Source: Bacillota bacterium (GTDB taxonomy: Bacteria; Bacillota; Bacilli; Paenibacillales; Paenibacillaceae). Taken from it: a DNA stretch of 6,401 nt. Location: the NCBI GenBank assembly GCA_023433615.1, contig JAEZCJ010000067.1, positions 1-6,401 of the forward strand. Direction: 5' to 3'. The translations under genes and the position numbers were made by a program. Each line of letters opens with the position of its first letter. Positions within the stretch are counted from its first letter, which is position 1. Under the pieces are notes generated by a model. The model was not told where the DNA came from, searched no databases, and saw only the letters and a program-made list of their open reading frames with translations. This document shows, piece after piece, positions 1-6,401 of this stretch.

Positions 1-1674
1 TTGCTGACGGTGTGCATCTTAGGCTTCCATGTGTTCTTCTTGCTCTTGTCCGGGGCGATGATCTACTTCACTTACTCGGAGATGGCGTATCGAGAGATCC
101 GGAAGACGAAGATCGAGCTGCTCGAGCAGAATTCGCAGAAGCTATCCAGCTATGTATCGAGCATTCAGGATACGGCGCTGTTCCTGGTGACGGGCGAATT
201 GACCAGGGACTGGCTGTCTGCCCCGCCGGCAAGCTTCTACGATTATTATTCGAAGAGCGAGGACATCTACGATGAATTCCAGAAGCTGCTGTCCGTGAAG
301 AGCGGCGTGCATTCCATTGAGCTCTATTCGGACTGGAGCCGCGGCTACCCGGCGATTCAGGATCGCTTCCTGTATCTGCTGGAGGAAGCCGAAGAGGAGG
401 GGTGGCTCGCACGGATGGAGCATGCGGACGGATTCTGGCTGCCTGCGCATCCCTATGAAGGGCTCGCAGGCGCGAATGTCGTCAGCTATGTGCATCGGAT
501 GATTAATCAGCGCGGCCATACGGTCGGCTTCGTCAAAATCAACGTCAAGGAGCGGCAGTTATTCGATATGCTGGCCGGAGAATCTGCGGTGGACGGGACT
601 GGCGCGCAAGCCAATTATTACACGATCAAGGACTCCGGCGGCAGCGAGATCGCTTCGACGGCACCGGAGTCGGATAGCGGCTACAGCGCCATCTATACGG
701 ACTCGAATTCGGAATACTGGCAGCTGGTCCAGCTCATCCCCAAGGATGCCTTTCATGAGAATAGGCGCGAGACGCTGCTGCTGACGCTGGGACTCGTAGG
801 CGCATTGATCGTCATATCGATCCCGCTTGCGCTCTGGATCTCGCGGAAGCTGACAAGGCCGATCCGAAGCATCGTAGACGGCATGCATGAGGTCGAGAAA
901 GGGAATTTCGACGTGCGGCTGGACCAGGTGAGCGTGCAGGAATACTTGTACCTGACGACGCATTTTAACCGTATGGTTCATCGGCTGAAGGAGCTGGTCT
1001 GGCGGCTGGACCGCGAGCATCGCGACCGCCGGGAGGCGGAGATGCATCTGCTGCAGGCGCAGATTAAGCCGCATTTTCTGTACAATACGCTTGACCTCAT
1101 TCATTGGCGGGCACTGGACTATCAGGCGCATGACATCAGCCAGATGGTGCATCAGCTGTCCAAGCTGTTCCGGATCGGCCTCAGCAATAACAAGTGGTAT
1201 GTGTCGGTTCGCGACGAGCTCGCGCATGCCCGCTGTTATATCGCGATTCAGCAGTATCGGCATCCGTTCACGGTCACCTATGAGGAGAACATCGATCCTG
1301 GCGTACAGGGCGGTCTCATCCCGCGAATCGTGCTCCAGCCGTTCCTCGAGAATGCCTTCATCCATGGATTCCGCAATCGTCCGGAGCAGGGCATCATACG
1401 CGTAAGCATGGAGCGGAGGCAGGAGAACGGGATGGATCAGCTGCGGATCGTCGTGACCGATAACGGCAGCGGCATACCGGAGCACTACGACATGAAGAGC
1501 AGCAAGGGAATCGGAATCGGCAATGTCATCGATCGGATTCAACTTTACTGCGGCATGCAGTACGGAGTATCCATGAACAGAGGGGAAGCAGGGGGGACGG
1601 TCGTCACGATCCGGCTGCCCTATATTCAGAACGAGGAAGACATCGACCAATTGACAAGGAGCCTGTCTTCATGA
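1..1674 (+). CDS. YesM-type sensor histidine kinase, N-terminus at or beyond left edge
   Basis: Membrane sensor kinase of a two-component system, expected to autophosphorylate on His and pass the phosphate to the regulator encoded next. Residues are numbered from the window's first codon. A hydrophobic segment (about 2-24) is followed by an extracytoplasmic, probably Cache-like sensor region (about 26-256), a second membrane segment (about 259-281) and a HAMP linker (about 282-335). The His_kinase domain has the phospho-acceptor in QIKPHFLYN (His358). The ATPase domain shows an N box (LENAFIHG, Asn451), G1 (TDNGSG, 487-491) and G2 (GIGIGN, 503-508). The reading frame is open at base 1 with TTG as first codon. 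No RBS can be seen, and the first membrane helix starts at once without the usual basic leader, so a few to about 20 residues are probably missing. Family assignment is firm; the ligand is unknown. Confidence 0.95.
   Translation: MLTVCILGFHVFFLLLSGAMIYFTYSEMAYREIRKTKIELLEQNSQKLSSYVSSIQDTALFLVTGELTRDWLSAPPASFYDYYSKSEDIYDEFQKLLSVKSGVHSIELYSDWSRGYPAIQDRFLYLLEEAEEEGWLARMEHADGFWLPAHPYEGLAGANVVSYVHRMINQRGHTVGFVKINVKERQLFDMLAGESAVDGTGAQANYYTIKDSGGSEIASTAPESDSGYSAIYTDSNSEYWQLVQLIPKDAFHENRRETLLLTLGLVGALIVISIPLALWISRKLTRPIRSIVDGMHEVEKGNFDVRLDQVSVQEYLYLTTHFNRMVHRLKELVWRLDREHRDRREAEMHLLQAQIKPHFLYNTLDLIHWRALDYQAHDISQMVHQLSKLFRIGLSNNKWYVSVRDELAHARCYIAIQQYRHPFTVTYEENIDPGVQGGLIPRIVLQPFLENAFIHGFRNRPEQGIIRVSMERRQENGMDQLRIVVTDNGSGIPEHYDMKSSKGIGIGNVIDRIQLYCGMQYGVSMNRGEAGGTVVTIRLPYIQNEEDIDQLTRSLSS
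1656..1661 (+). promoter_or_regulatory. Ribosome binding site of the response regulator
   Basis: AAGGAG lies inside the 3' end of the kinase gene, 9 bases before the regulator ATG at 1671. With the ATGA stop/start overlap, this supports translational coupling and fixes the regulator start. Confidence 0.8.
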
Positions 1675-3293
1675 ATACGATTCTATTGGCGGATGATGAT
1701 CAATATGTGCTGGACGGCCTGCTGAAGCATATTCCATGGGCAGAGATGGGAGTCCGCATCGTCGGCACGGCAGGCGACGGAGCGGAAGCTTGGCGGAAAT
1801 TCCAAGAGCTGAAACCGGATATCGTCTTCACGGATGTGTACATGCCGGAGATGGACGGCTTCCAGCTTACGGCTTGCATTCATGAGGTGGATCCGAACTT
1901 TCCCGTCGTTATTCTTAGCGGCTACGATGATTTTGCGAACGCGAGGAAGGCAGTCAAGTCAGGCATCCAGCACTTTCTGCTCAAACCGCCGAGCCTCGCC
2001 GAGATTGAGTTCGTCGTCCGCGAGGTCGTGCAGCAGCTGAACGAGTCGAATGAACGCGACGCGCTCCTTTCCAGTTATACCGAGCAGCAGGAGGTGCTGC
2101 AGCGTTCGATGCGAGAGGCCTTCTTCCGCGAAATGCTCGTGACGCGCTACAGGCCGGAGGAATTGCCGCAGCAGCGCATCTCCTTCCTGAGCCTGCCTGA
2201 AGCACCGGATGTCCAAGTACTATGTCTGAGTCTGGTCCGTTCGGATATATGGAGCAAGACGCGCGAACGCGATTGGCAGCTGCTGCGCTTCGGGACAGGC
2301 AATATTATTCGCGAGGTGCTGAACAAGCGGCTCGAGGGCAGCCCGCAGCTGCGTGCGGAGCTTTTGGACTATACGGATAAAGAATTCATAGTAGCCTTCC
2401 TCGGCGAAGAAGCGGGCAAGCTGCGTCCGTCATTCATCCTGGAGCTGTCGACAGAGCTGATTGAGCAGGTGCTGCAGTATATGCGCATATCGATGATGGG
2501 CGGGCTCGGCAGCATGCATGCGGGCTACCATCGCGTGATGGATTCCTTCCTCGAGGCCCGGCATGCCGTCGAGATGGCGGAGATGGGCGAGCTCAACCGT
2601 ATCTATCTCTACGAGGAAGGCTCGGAGGCAGAGCACGGTGAACACCCCGCAATGCCGCTCGATACGATTCGCAAGCTGCACGACGCCATTTTCCGGAAGC
2701 AGCTGCAGCAGGCGCAAGAGTACTGGCAGCTGCTGCGTGCCGACAACGCGGAGGGCGCCTATTCGCTGCCTGTACTGAAAGGCGTGTACGCCGGCCTGAT
2801 CAGCGCGCTCTGGACAACGGCCTCGACCGCGGCGTATAGCGTAAGCGACGGGGCAGGCCTCGAAGAACAGATGCGGGCGCTGCAGCGGTGCGGATCGACA
2901 GGGCAGCTGATCGATTGGATGGATGAGCAGATCGAGCGGCTGGCTGGCCAGATTAAGGAAGAACTGCAGGGGAAGAAGAGCCATGCGATCGTGGATCGGG
3001 TGATTAAGGAATATATCGAGAAGTGCTACGACAAGAACATTACGCTCGAGGAGATTGCGGCGCAGCTGCACGTCAACCGCAATTATCTCAGTCAGCTGTT
3101 CAAGAAAATTACGGGCGAGCCGTTCGTCACTTACATCAACAAATACCGGATCCATAAGGCGAAGGAGCTGATGATGTCCGGCAACTATATGGTGTACGAA
3201 GTCAGCGAGCTTGTCGGCTTCCAGAACTCGACGTATTTCAGCCAGGTGTTCAAATCGATTACAGGTTACAGTCCCTCGGAGCACAACCGCTGA
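1671..3293 (+). CDS. YesN-type response regulator with AraC DNA-binding domain
   Basis: Cytoplasmic transcription regulator, expected partner of the upstream kinase. The receiver domain (about 3-120) has the acidic pocket Asp8/Asp9, the phosphorylation site Asp55 in FTDVYMPEMDG and the conserved Lys105 in LLKPP. The middle (about 180-320) resembles the degenerate GGDEF-like domain common in YesN regulators; the recognisable part is GLGSMHAGYH followed by an EARHAVE helix. The C-terminal AraC domain (about 444-540) carries two helix-turn-helix units: ITLEEIAAQLHVNRNYLSQ, then VYEVSELVGFQNSTYFSQ and the family signature ending in FKSITGYSPSEHNR. Its length of 540 residues is normal for the family. 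The ATG overlaps the kinase stop codon as ATGA and is preceded by AAGGAG. By analogy it activates the adjacent hydrolase genes and a transporter, but no operator can be identified here. Confidence 0.97.
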   Translation: MNTILLADDDQYVLDGLLKHIPWAEMGVRIVGTAGDGAEAWRKFQELKPDIVFTDVYMPEMDGFQLTACIHEVDPNFPVVILSGYDDFANARKAVKSGIQHFLLKPPSLAEIEFVVREVVQQLNESNERDALLSSYTEQQEVLQRSMREAFFREMLVTRYRPEELPQQRISFLSLPEAPDVQVLCLSLVRSDIWSKTRERDWQLLRFGTGNIIREVLNKRLEGSPQLRAELLDYTDKEFIVAFLGEEAGKLRPSFILELSTELIEQVLQYMRISMMGGLGSMHAGYHRVMDSFLEARHAVEMAEMGELNRIYLYEEGSEAEHGEHPAMPLDTIRKLHDAIFRKQLQQAQEYWQLLRADNAEGAYSLPVLKGVYAGLISALWTTASTAAYSVSDGAGLEEQMRALQRCGSTGQLIDWMDEQIERLAGQIKEELQGKKSHAIVDRVIKEYIEKCYDKNITLEEIAAQLHVNRNYLSQLFKKITGEPFVTYINKYRIHKAKELMMSGNYMVYEVSELVGFQNSTYFSQVFKSITGYSPSEHNR

Positions 3294-3315
3294 CGAGGAC
3301 TCAGCCGGAATTATC

Positions 3316-3326
3316 GGAGGGGGTGA
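3316..3326 (+). promoter_or_regulatory. Ribosome binding site of the MGH1-like hydrolase
   Basis: GGAGGGGGTGA is a strong purine-rich Shine-Dalgarno stretch ending 9 bases before GTG 3336. Its last three bases are also an in-frame TGA, so 3336 is the most upstream start possible for this gene. Confidence 0.8.
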
Positions 3327-3335
3327 CAGACAGGC

Positions 3336-5000
3336 GTGGACATTAAAGAAGCGTTATTGACAAGACTCCGCGGCATGGATGTGAAGGACCGCGCCGGCGA
3401 ATTAGGCAAGTCCAGCGACCAGGCGGCGCTGGCCGAGTTCATCGACTCGGGCGTGAAGTTCGCCGCGATGCCGGGATCGCCGCTAGAGGATGCGTATTAC
3501 TCGGCCGTGAATAAGCTGATGGCTTGCGTCGTGCGTTTCGGAGACGGTGATGGACCGCTGGTGCTGCAAGAAGGCGGCGTCTATCTGGGCTGCTGGCTGG
3601 AGAGTACGGGGACGATCAACAGCGAGCTGTTGTCGCGTTTCATCCCGTCTGTCGCGCAGGCAACGTTCCGGCAGTTCGCAGACGGCCAGCGCGAGGACGG
3701 GCTCATGCCGTACAAGATCGCCGCGCAAGGTCCGGTATTCCGCCAGATCCAACTCGTTACGCCTCTCGCTCGCAGCGTCTGGCATCATTATCTGCTGCAT
3801 GGGAGGGATCGCGCGTTTTTGCACACGATGTACCATGCGTTAAGCGACTACGATGCGTGGCTGATGCGTAACCGCGATACGCGCGGCACGGGATGCATAG
3901 AGGCGTTCTGCGCCTTTGATACCGGGCATGACTTATCCCCGCGATTCTGGCATGTGCCCGATACGCCGCATGAGGGCGACCCTTCGCGTTACGATCCGGA
4001 CTCGCCGATTCTCCCGTTCGCGGCGCCTGATCTGACGGCGAATGCCTACTGCACGCGCAAGTATCTTGCCAGAATGGCGCGCGAGCTGGGGGAGTCCGGG
4101 GAGGAATGGGATGCCGGGGCGGATCGGATTTTGCACAGATTGTTCGAGGTATGCTTCGATGAGCAGGACGGATTCTTCTACGACCGCGACAGGCATGACC
4201 GGTTCGTGCGGGTTCAGTCGGACGTGCTGCTGCGGGTACTCGCCTGCGAGGTCGGGGACCGCGATTTCTTCGATGCAGCGCTGCGGCGCTATCTGCTGAA
4301 TATGCGGAAGTTCTATGCGAAGTATCCGTTCACCTCGATTGCCATGGACGATCCGCGCTTTGATCCTTCCTCGAGCTATAACACGTGGGCGGGCGCGGTC
4401 AATTTTCTCAGCTTGATCCGTACGCCGCACGCATTCGAGCACCATGGACGTTACGTCGAGCTGTCCGGAGTCATGCAGCCGATTCTGTCGGCGATGTCGC
4501 GGATGAAGCGGTTCGGTCAATGCCTGAGCCCATGGACGGGCGAAGAGGGGTATACCGAGCTGTATTCGCCGGCCATTCTCTGCATGCTCGACTTCGTGGA
4601 GCGGATGTGCGGCATTCTGCCTACGCCGCAGGGCGAGCTCTGGTTCACGGGCTTGCTGCCCTACCCGATGGACCACGGTTCGAAGCTGGCCGATTCCACC
4701 GCCTACAGCCGGACGATCGACGGCCACGTCTATGAGCTGTTGAATGCAGCCGGAGAGTCGCATGTCTATCGGGACGGCGAGCTTGCCTATTCGTTCCCGT
4801 CCGGGGTTCGGCTCGTGACCGATCGAAACGGCGCGCTTCAAGCCGCCGTCGGCATGACGGTACGGCGGGTGGACGGCGTGATTCGCTGCGGCGATGCTTC
4901 TTATGCGATCTCGGCCGAAGGCAATGAAGTGCTTCGCTTCGAGGACGGGGAGCTGCGGTCCGTATCGAAGCCGGGCGTTGTGCTGCCGACTTATGAATAG
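3336..5000 (+). CDS. MGH1/GH63-like (alpha/alpha)6-barrel glycoside hydrolase
   Basis: Probable cytoplasmic inverting glycosidase of the six-hairpin group that includes mannosylglycerate hydrolase, GH63 and trehalase. There is no signal peptide or membrane segment. Family-like stretches in order are an N-terminal GQREDGLMPY barrel motif (about 126), FDTGHDLSPRF (194-204), DLTANAYCTRKYLARMA (about 230-247), FDEQDGFFYDRD (about 273-284), YNTWAGAVNF (about 348-357) and SPWTGEEGYTE (398-408). A small beta-rich tail follows (about 445-554). Asp199 aligns with the general acid of the family's GWDNSPRF motif. The base position, normally Glu in an ENYDPxTG-type motif, appears to be Gln395. The GTG start is fixed by a strong RBS and an in-frame stop just upstream. 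It lies 42 bases after the regulator gene and is probably co-transcribed. Substrate is unknown; fold and group are fairly secure, exact family is not. Confidence 0.85.
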   Translation: MDIKEALLTRLRGMDVKDRAGELGKSSDQAALAEFIDSGVKFAAMPGSPLEDAYYSAVNKLMACVVRFGDGDGPLVLQEGGVYLGCWLESTGTINSELLSRFIPSVAQATFRQFADGQREDGLMPYKIAAQGPVFRQIQLVTPLARSVWHHYLLHGRDRAFLHTMYHALSDYDAWLMRNRDTRGTGCIEAFCAFDTGHDLSPRFWHVPDTPHEGDPSRYDPDSPILPFAAPDLTANAYCTRKYLARMARELGESGEEWDAGADRILHRLFEVCFDEQDGFFYDRDRHDRFVRVQSDVLLRVLACEVGDRDFFDAALRRYLLNMRKFYAKYPFTSIAMDDPRFDPSSSYNTWAGAVNFLSLIRTPHAFEHHGRYVELSGVMQPILSAMSRMKRFGQCLSPWTGEEGYTELYSPAILCMLDFVERMCGILPTPQGELWFTGLLPYPMDHGSKLADSTAYSRTIDGHVYELLNAAGESHVYRDGELAYSFPSGVRLVTDRNGALQAAVGMTVRRVDGVIRCGDASYAISAEGNEVLRFEDGELRSVSKPGVVLPTYE

Positions 5001-5045
5001 CTAAGCGTGTGCACGGTCATACGACCTGACGAACGATGACTCGAT

Positions 5046-5052
5046 GAGGGAG
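5046..5052 (+). promoter_or_regulatory. Ribosome binding site deciding the GH43 start
   Basis: GAGGGAG ends 9 bases before ATG 5062. The alternative in-frame ATGs at 5044 and 5053 have no usable Shine-Dalgarno at the right distance: 5053 directly abuts the purine run, and 5044 overlaps its upstream edge. This favours 5062. Confidence 0.6.
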
Positions 5053-5061
5053 ATGGAAGTC

Positions 5062-5937
5062 ATGCTGACGAAGGATCAGATCCAGATGCGGGATCCTTAT
5101 GTGCTTCGCCAAGATGCAGAGCGCTGCTATTACCTGTACGGTTCGACGGACGCCAATATATGGAGCGGCAAGGCAACGGGCTTCGACGTATATAGGAGCA
5201 CGGATCTGGAGGCGTGGGAAGGGCCGTACCCGGCGTTCCGCCCGGACGAGGACTTCTGGTCAGACACGAATTATTGGGCGCCCGAGGTGCATGCCTATCA
5301 TGGGAAGTACTACATGTTCGCTACGTTTAAGGCGGATGGCGTGAAGAGAGGGACGCAGATTCTCATTGCCGATCACCCCCTGGGCCCCTTCAAGCCGCAT
5401 AGCGACGGTCCCGTAACGCCGCGTGACTGGGAATGCCTGGACGGTACGTTGTATGTCGATGAAGAAGGCAATCCGTGGATGGTTTTCTGTCATGAGTGGG
5501 TTCAGATCAAGATCGGTACCGTATGCGCGACTCGGCTGACAGCTGACTTGAAGGAGGCGGTTGGCCAGCCGGTTGAGCTGTTCGCGGCAGACGATGCAGT
5601 ATGGGTGGAGCCGGTCAAGGACGGCGCGGCTTACGTCACGGATGGGCCATTCGCTTACCGCAGCGGGGATGGAGGACTGCTGCTGCTCTGGTCGAGCTTC
5701 AAGGGCGGCAAGTACGCACAAGCGATTGCAAGGTCCGCGTCAGGCACGGTTGCCGGGCCTTGGGTGCATGAAGCGGAGCCGCTCTTCGCGCATGACGGCG
5801 GGCACGGCATGATCTTCAAGACGTTCGAGGGCCGGATCATGCTGGCGCTCCATTCGCCTAATCAGACACCGAACGAAAGGCCGATCTTCTTCGAATTAGT
5901 CGAAGAAGGCGGCCGACTTCGGATGGACCACTTGTGA
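5062..5937 (+). CDS. Glycoside hydrolase family 43 protein
   Basis: Five-bladed beta-propeller hydrolase, probably an exo-acting alpha-L-arabinofuranosidase or beta-xylosidase working in the cytoplasm, as no signal peptide is present. Residues are numbered from ATG 5062 (291 residues); the longer start at 5044 adds six. Propeller landmarks in order are MRDPYVL with the expected catalytic base Asp11, NYWAPEVHAYHGKYYMF, ECLDGTLYVD with the pKa-modulating Asp127, YVTDGPF, LLLWSSF, a GPW turn, and HDGGHGMIF with His248, the likely metal- or water-binding His of the propeller core. The usual EGP/EAP general-acid motif of blade three reads TDGPF (Asp194). A nearby Glu183 in WVEPV is an alternative acid. 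The gene is 61 bases downstream of the MGH1-like gene, with no terminator between, so the two probably act on the same imported oligosaccharide. Family is secure; specificity is not. Confidence 0.92.
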   Translation: MLTKDQIQMRDPYVLRQDAERCYYLYGSTDANIWSGKATGFDVYRSTDLEAWEGPYPAFRPDEDFWSDTNYWAPEVHAYHGKYYMFATFKADGVKRGTQILIADHPLGPFKPHSDGPVTPRDWECLDGTLYVDEEGNPWMVFCHEWVQIKIGTVCATRLTADLKEAVGQPVELFAADDAVWVEPVKDGAAYVTDGPFAYRSGDGGLLLLWSSFKGGKYAQAIARSASGTVAGPWVHEAEPLFAHDGGHGMIFKTFEGRIMLALHSPNQTPNERPIFFELVEEGGRLRMDHL

Positions 5938-5958
5938 ATACGATGTAACTCGAGAGGC

Positions 5959-6401
5959 TTACAACACGAAGAATTGATGCAGGAATACGGCGCCGCCGGC
6001 GACTCGAATGCGCAGCGCGATGCCCTTCGAGTCGCCTGTCGCGGATAAGAGGCCATTGCGCCTCACGTACGGCGCGATGAGCCGGCGCAAGCGGACCTGA
6101 TCGCGTGCACTAGCCGCGCGGACCAGGCGCTGGGCGTACTGGCTGTCGCCAGCGATCTTATTGTAGAGCGGCAGCACGCGAAAGGACAGGCTTCGAATTC
6201 GGTTGGCCGTGAAGAGCTTGCCTCCTTGTATGGCTGTATTCATGAAGATTTCGTCAGCCGGAGCCGGAGCCGCGAATCCGATGCCGAAGCCATTCCGATT
6301 CGCGCTTATGTCATTGAACCCCGAAGTCGCCTGCCGATACAGTCTTTCCAGCAAGTCCAAGTCCGTGGTACGAACCGCTCTGGTCAGACGGGCTGCATAC
6401 C
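5959..6401 (-). CDS. Hypothetical protein with internal repeat, N-terminus beyond right edge
   Basis: I do not recognise this protein. The frame runs unbroken from the right edge to a TAA at 5959-5961, so only the C-terminal 146 or so residues are seen. A TTG at 6358-6360 could be an internal start, but in-frame coding continues upstream of it (YAARLTRAVRTTD) and resembles a later part of the protein, so the true start is probably outside the window. Two copies of a motif of about 57 residues are visible. Each has an amphipathic basic helix (YAARLTRAVRTTD and YAQRLVRAASARD, each followed by an LxRL helix), then a beta-like stretch. The copies are joined by a linker of about 30 residues. There is no signal peptide, membrane segment or cysteine in the visible part. 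It converges on the GH43 gene with 21 bases between stops and is probably unrelated to the sugar operon. The helix repeat and lack of stops make it more likely real than a shadow. Confidence 0.65.
   Translation of the reverse strand, partial: YAARLTRAVRTTDLDLLERLYRQATSGFNDISANRNGFGIGFAAPAPADEIFMNTAIQGGKLFTANRIRSLSFRVLPLYNKIAGDSQYAQRLVRAASARDQVRLRRLIAPYVRRNGLLSATGDSKGIALRIRVAGGAVFLHQFFVL

Noticed and set aside
559..1650. A 363-residue open frame on the - strand, opposite the histidine kinase
   Set aside because: It is antisense to a kinase with all catalytic motifs intact. Its product is low-complexity and rich in Arg, Leu and His with no family motif, as expected of shadow frames in GC-rich DNA.
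2430..3284. A 284-residue open frame on the - strand, opposite the response regulator
   Set aside because: It lies opposite the well-supported GGDEF-like and AraC regions, and its product shows no recognisable domain.
3294..3335. Gap before the MGH1-like gene as a possible promoter or operator
   Set aside because: Only 42 bases, largely taken up by the RBS. No -35/-10 pair or clear inverted repeat is visible, so read-through from the regulator gene is the simpler explanation.
3933..4841. A 302-residue open frame on the - strand, opposite the MGH1-like hydrolase
   Set aside because: The + strand frame carries family motifs throughout and has a good RBS. The antisense product looks like random Arg-rich shadow sequence.
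5005..5027. Possible hairpin between the two hydrolase genes (GGTC-ATAC-GACC)
   Set aside because: The stem is only 4 bp with no T-tract, and the neighbouring CGTG/CACG pair has a 2-base loop. Too weak to be called a terminator or regulatory element.
5044..5061. Longer GH43 start at ATG 5044
   Set aside because: No Shine-Dalgarno precedes 5044, whereas GAGGGAG is well placed for ATG 5062. The extra six residues add nothing to the fold, although the longer start cannot be excluded.

Overview
The window looks like a carbohydrate-utilisation locus from a Paenibacillaceae-type Bacillota (Paenibacillus, Cohnella or a close relative). This is inferred from three things: a YesM/YesN two-component pair next to glycoside hydrolases, moderately high GC by eye (about 55-60%), and GGAGG-type ribosome binding sites. 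No rRNA or other taxonomic marker is present, so the assignment rests on gene style alone.

Layout. Four genes on the + strand run head to tail with small gaps: a membrane sensor histidine kinase whose N-terminus is at or beyond the left edge (1-1674), an AraC-type response regulator overlapping it by ATGA (1671-3293), an (alpha/alpha)6-barrel glycoside hydrolase of the MGH1/GH63-like group (3336-5000), and a GH43 five-bladed beta-propeller hydrolase (5062-5937). A fifth gene on the - strand (5959-6401) converges on them and runs off the right edge. It encodes an unrecognised protein with an apparent internal duplication. Coding density is nearly complete, and the longest stretch without a gene is about 60 bases.

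How it may work. The kinase probably senses an extracellular sugar or sugar-loaded binding protein and phosphorylates Asp55 of the regulator, whose AraC domain would activate sugar-uptake and degradation genes. Neither hydrolase has a signal peptide, so both should act in the cytoplasm on imported oligosaccharides. The expected ABC transporter (solute-binding lipoprotein and two permeases) is not in the window and may lie just to the left. The glycan substrate cannot be read from the sequence; GH43 suggests an arabinose- or xylose-containing glycan.

Most interesting points: both hydrolases seem to deviate at a catalytic position (Gln395 where a Glu base is expected in the MGH1-like enzyme; Asp194 where a Glu acid is expected in the GH43), and the - strand protein contains a two-copy repeat. 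I found no mobile element, CRISPR array, RNA gene or convincing terminator, and no clear evidence of a wholly new system.
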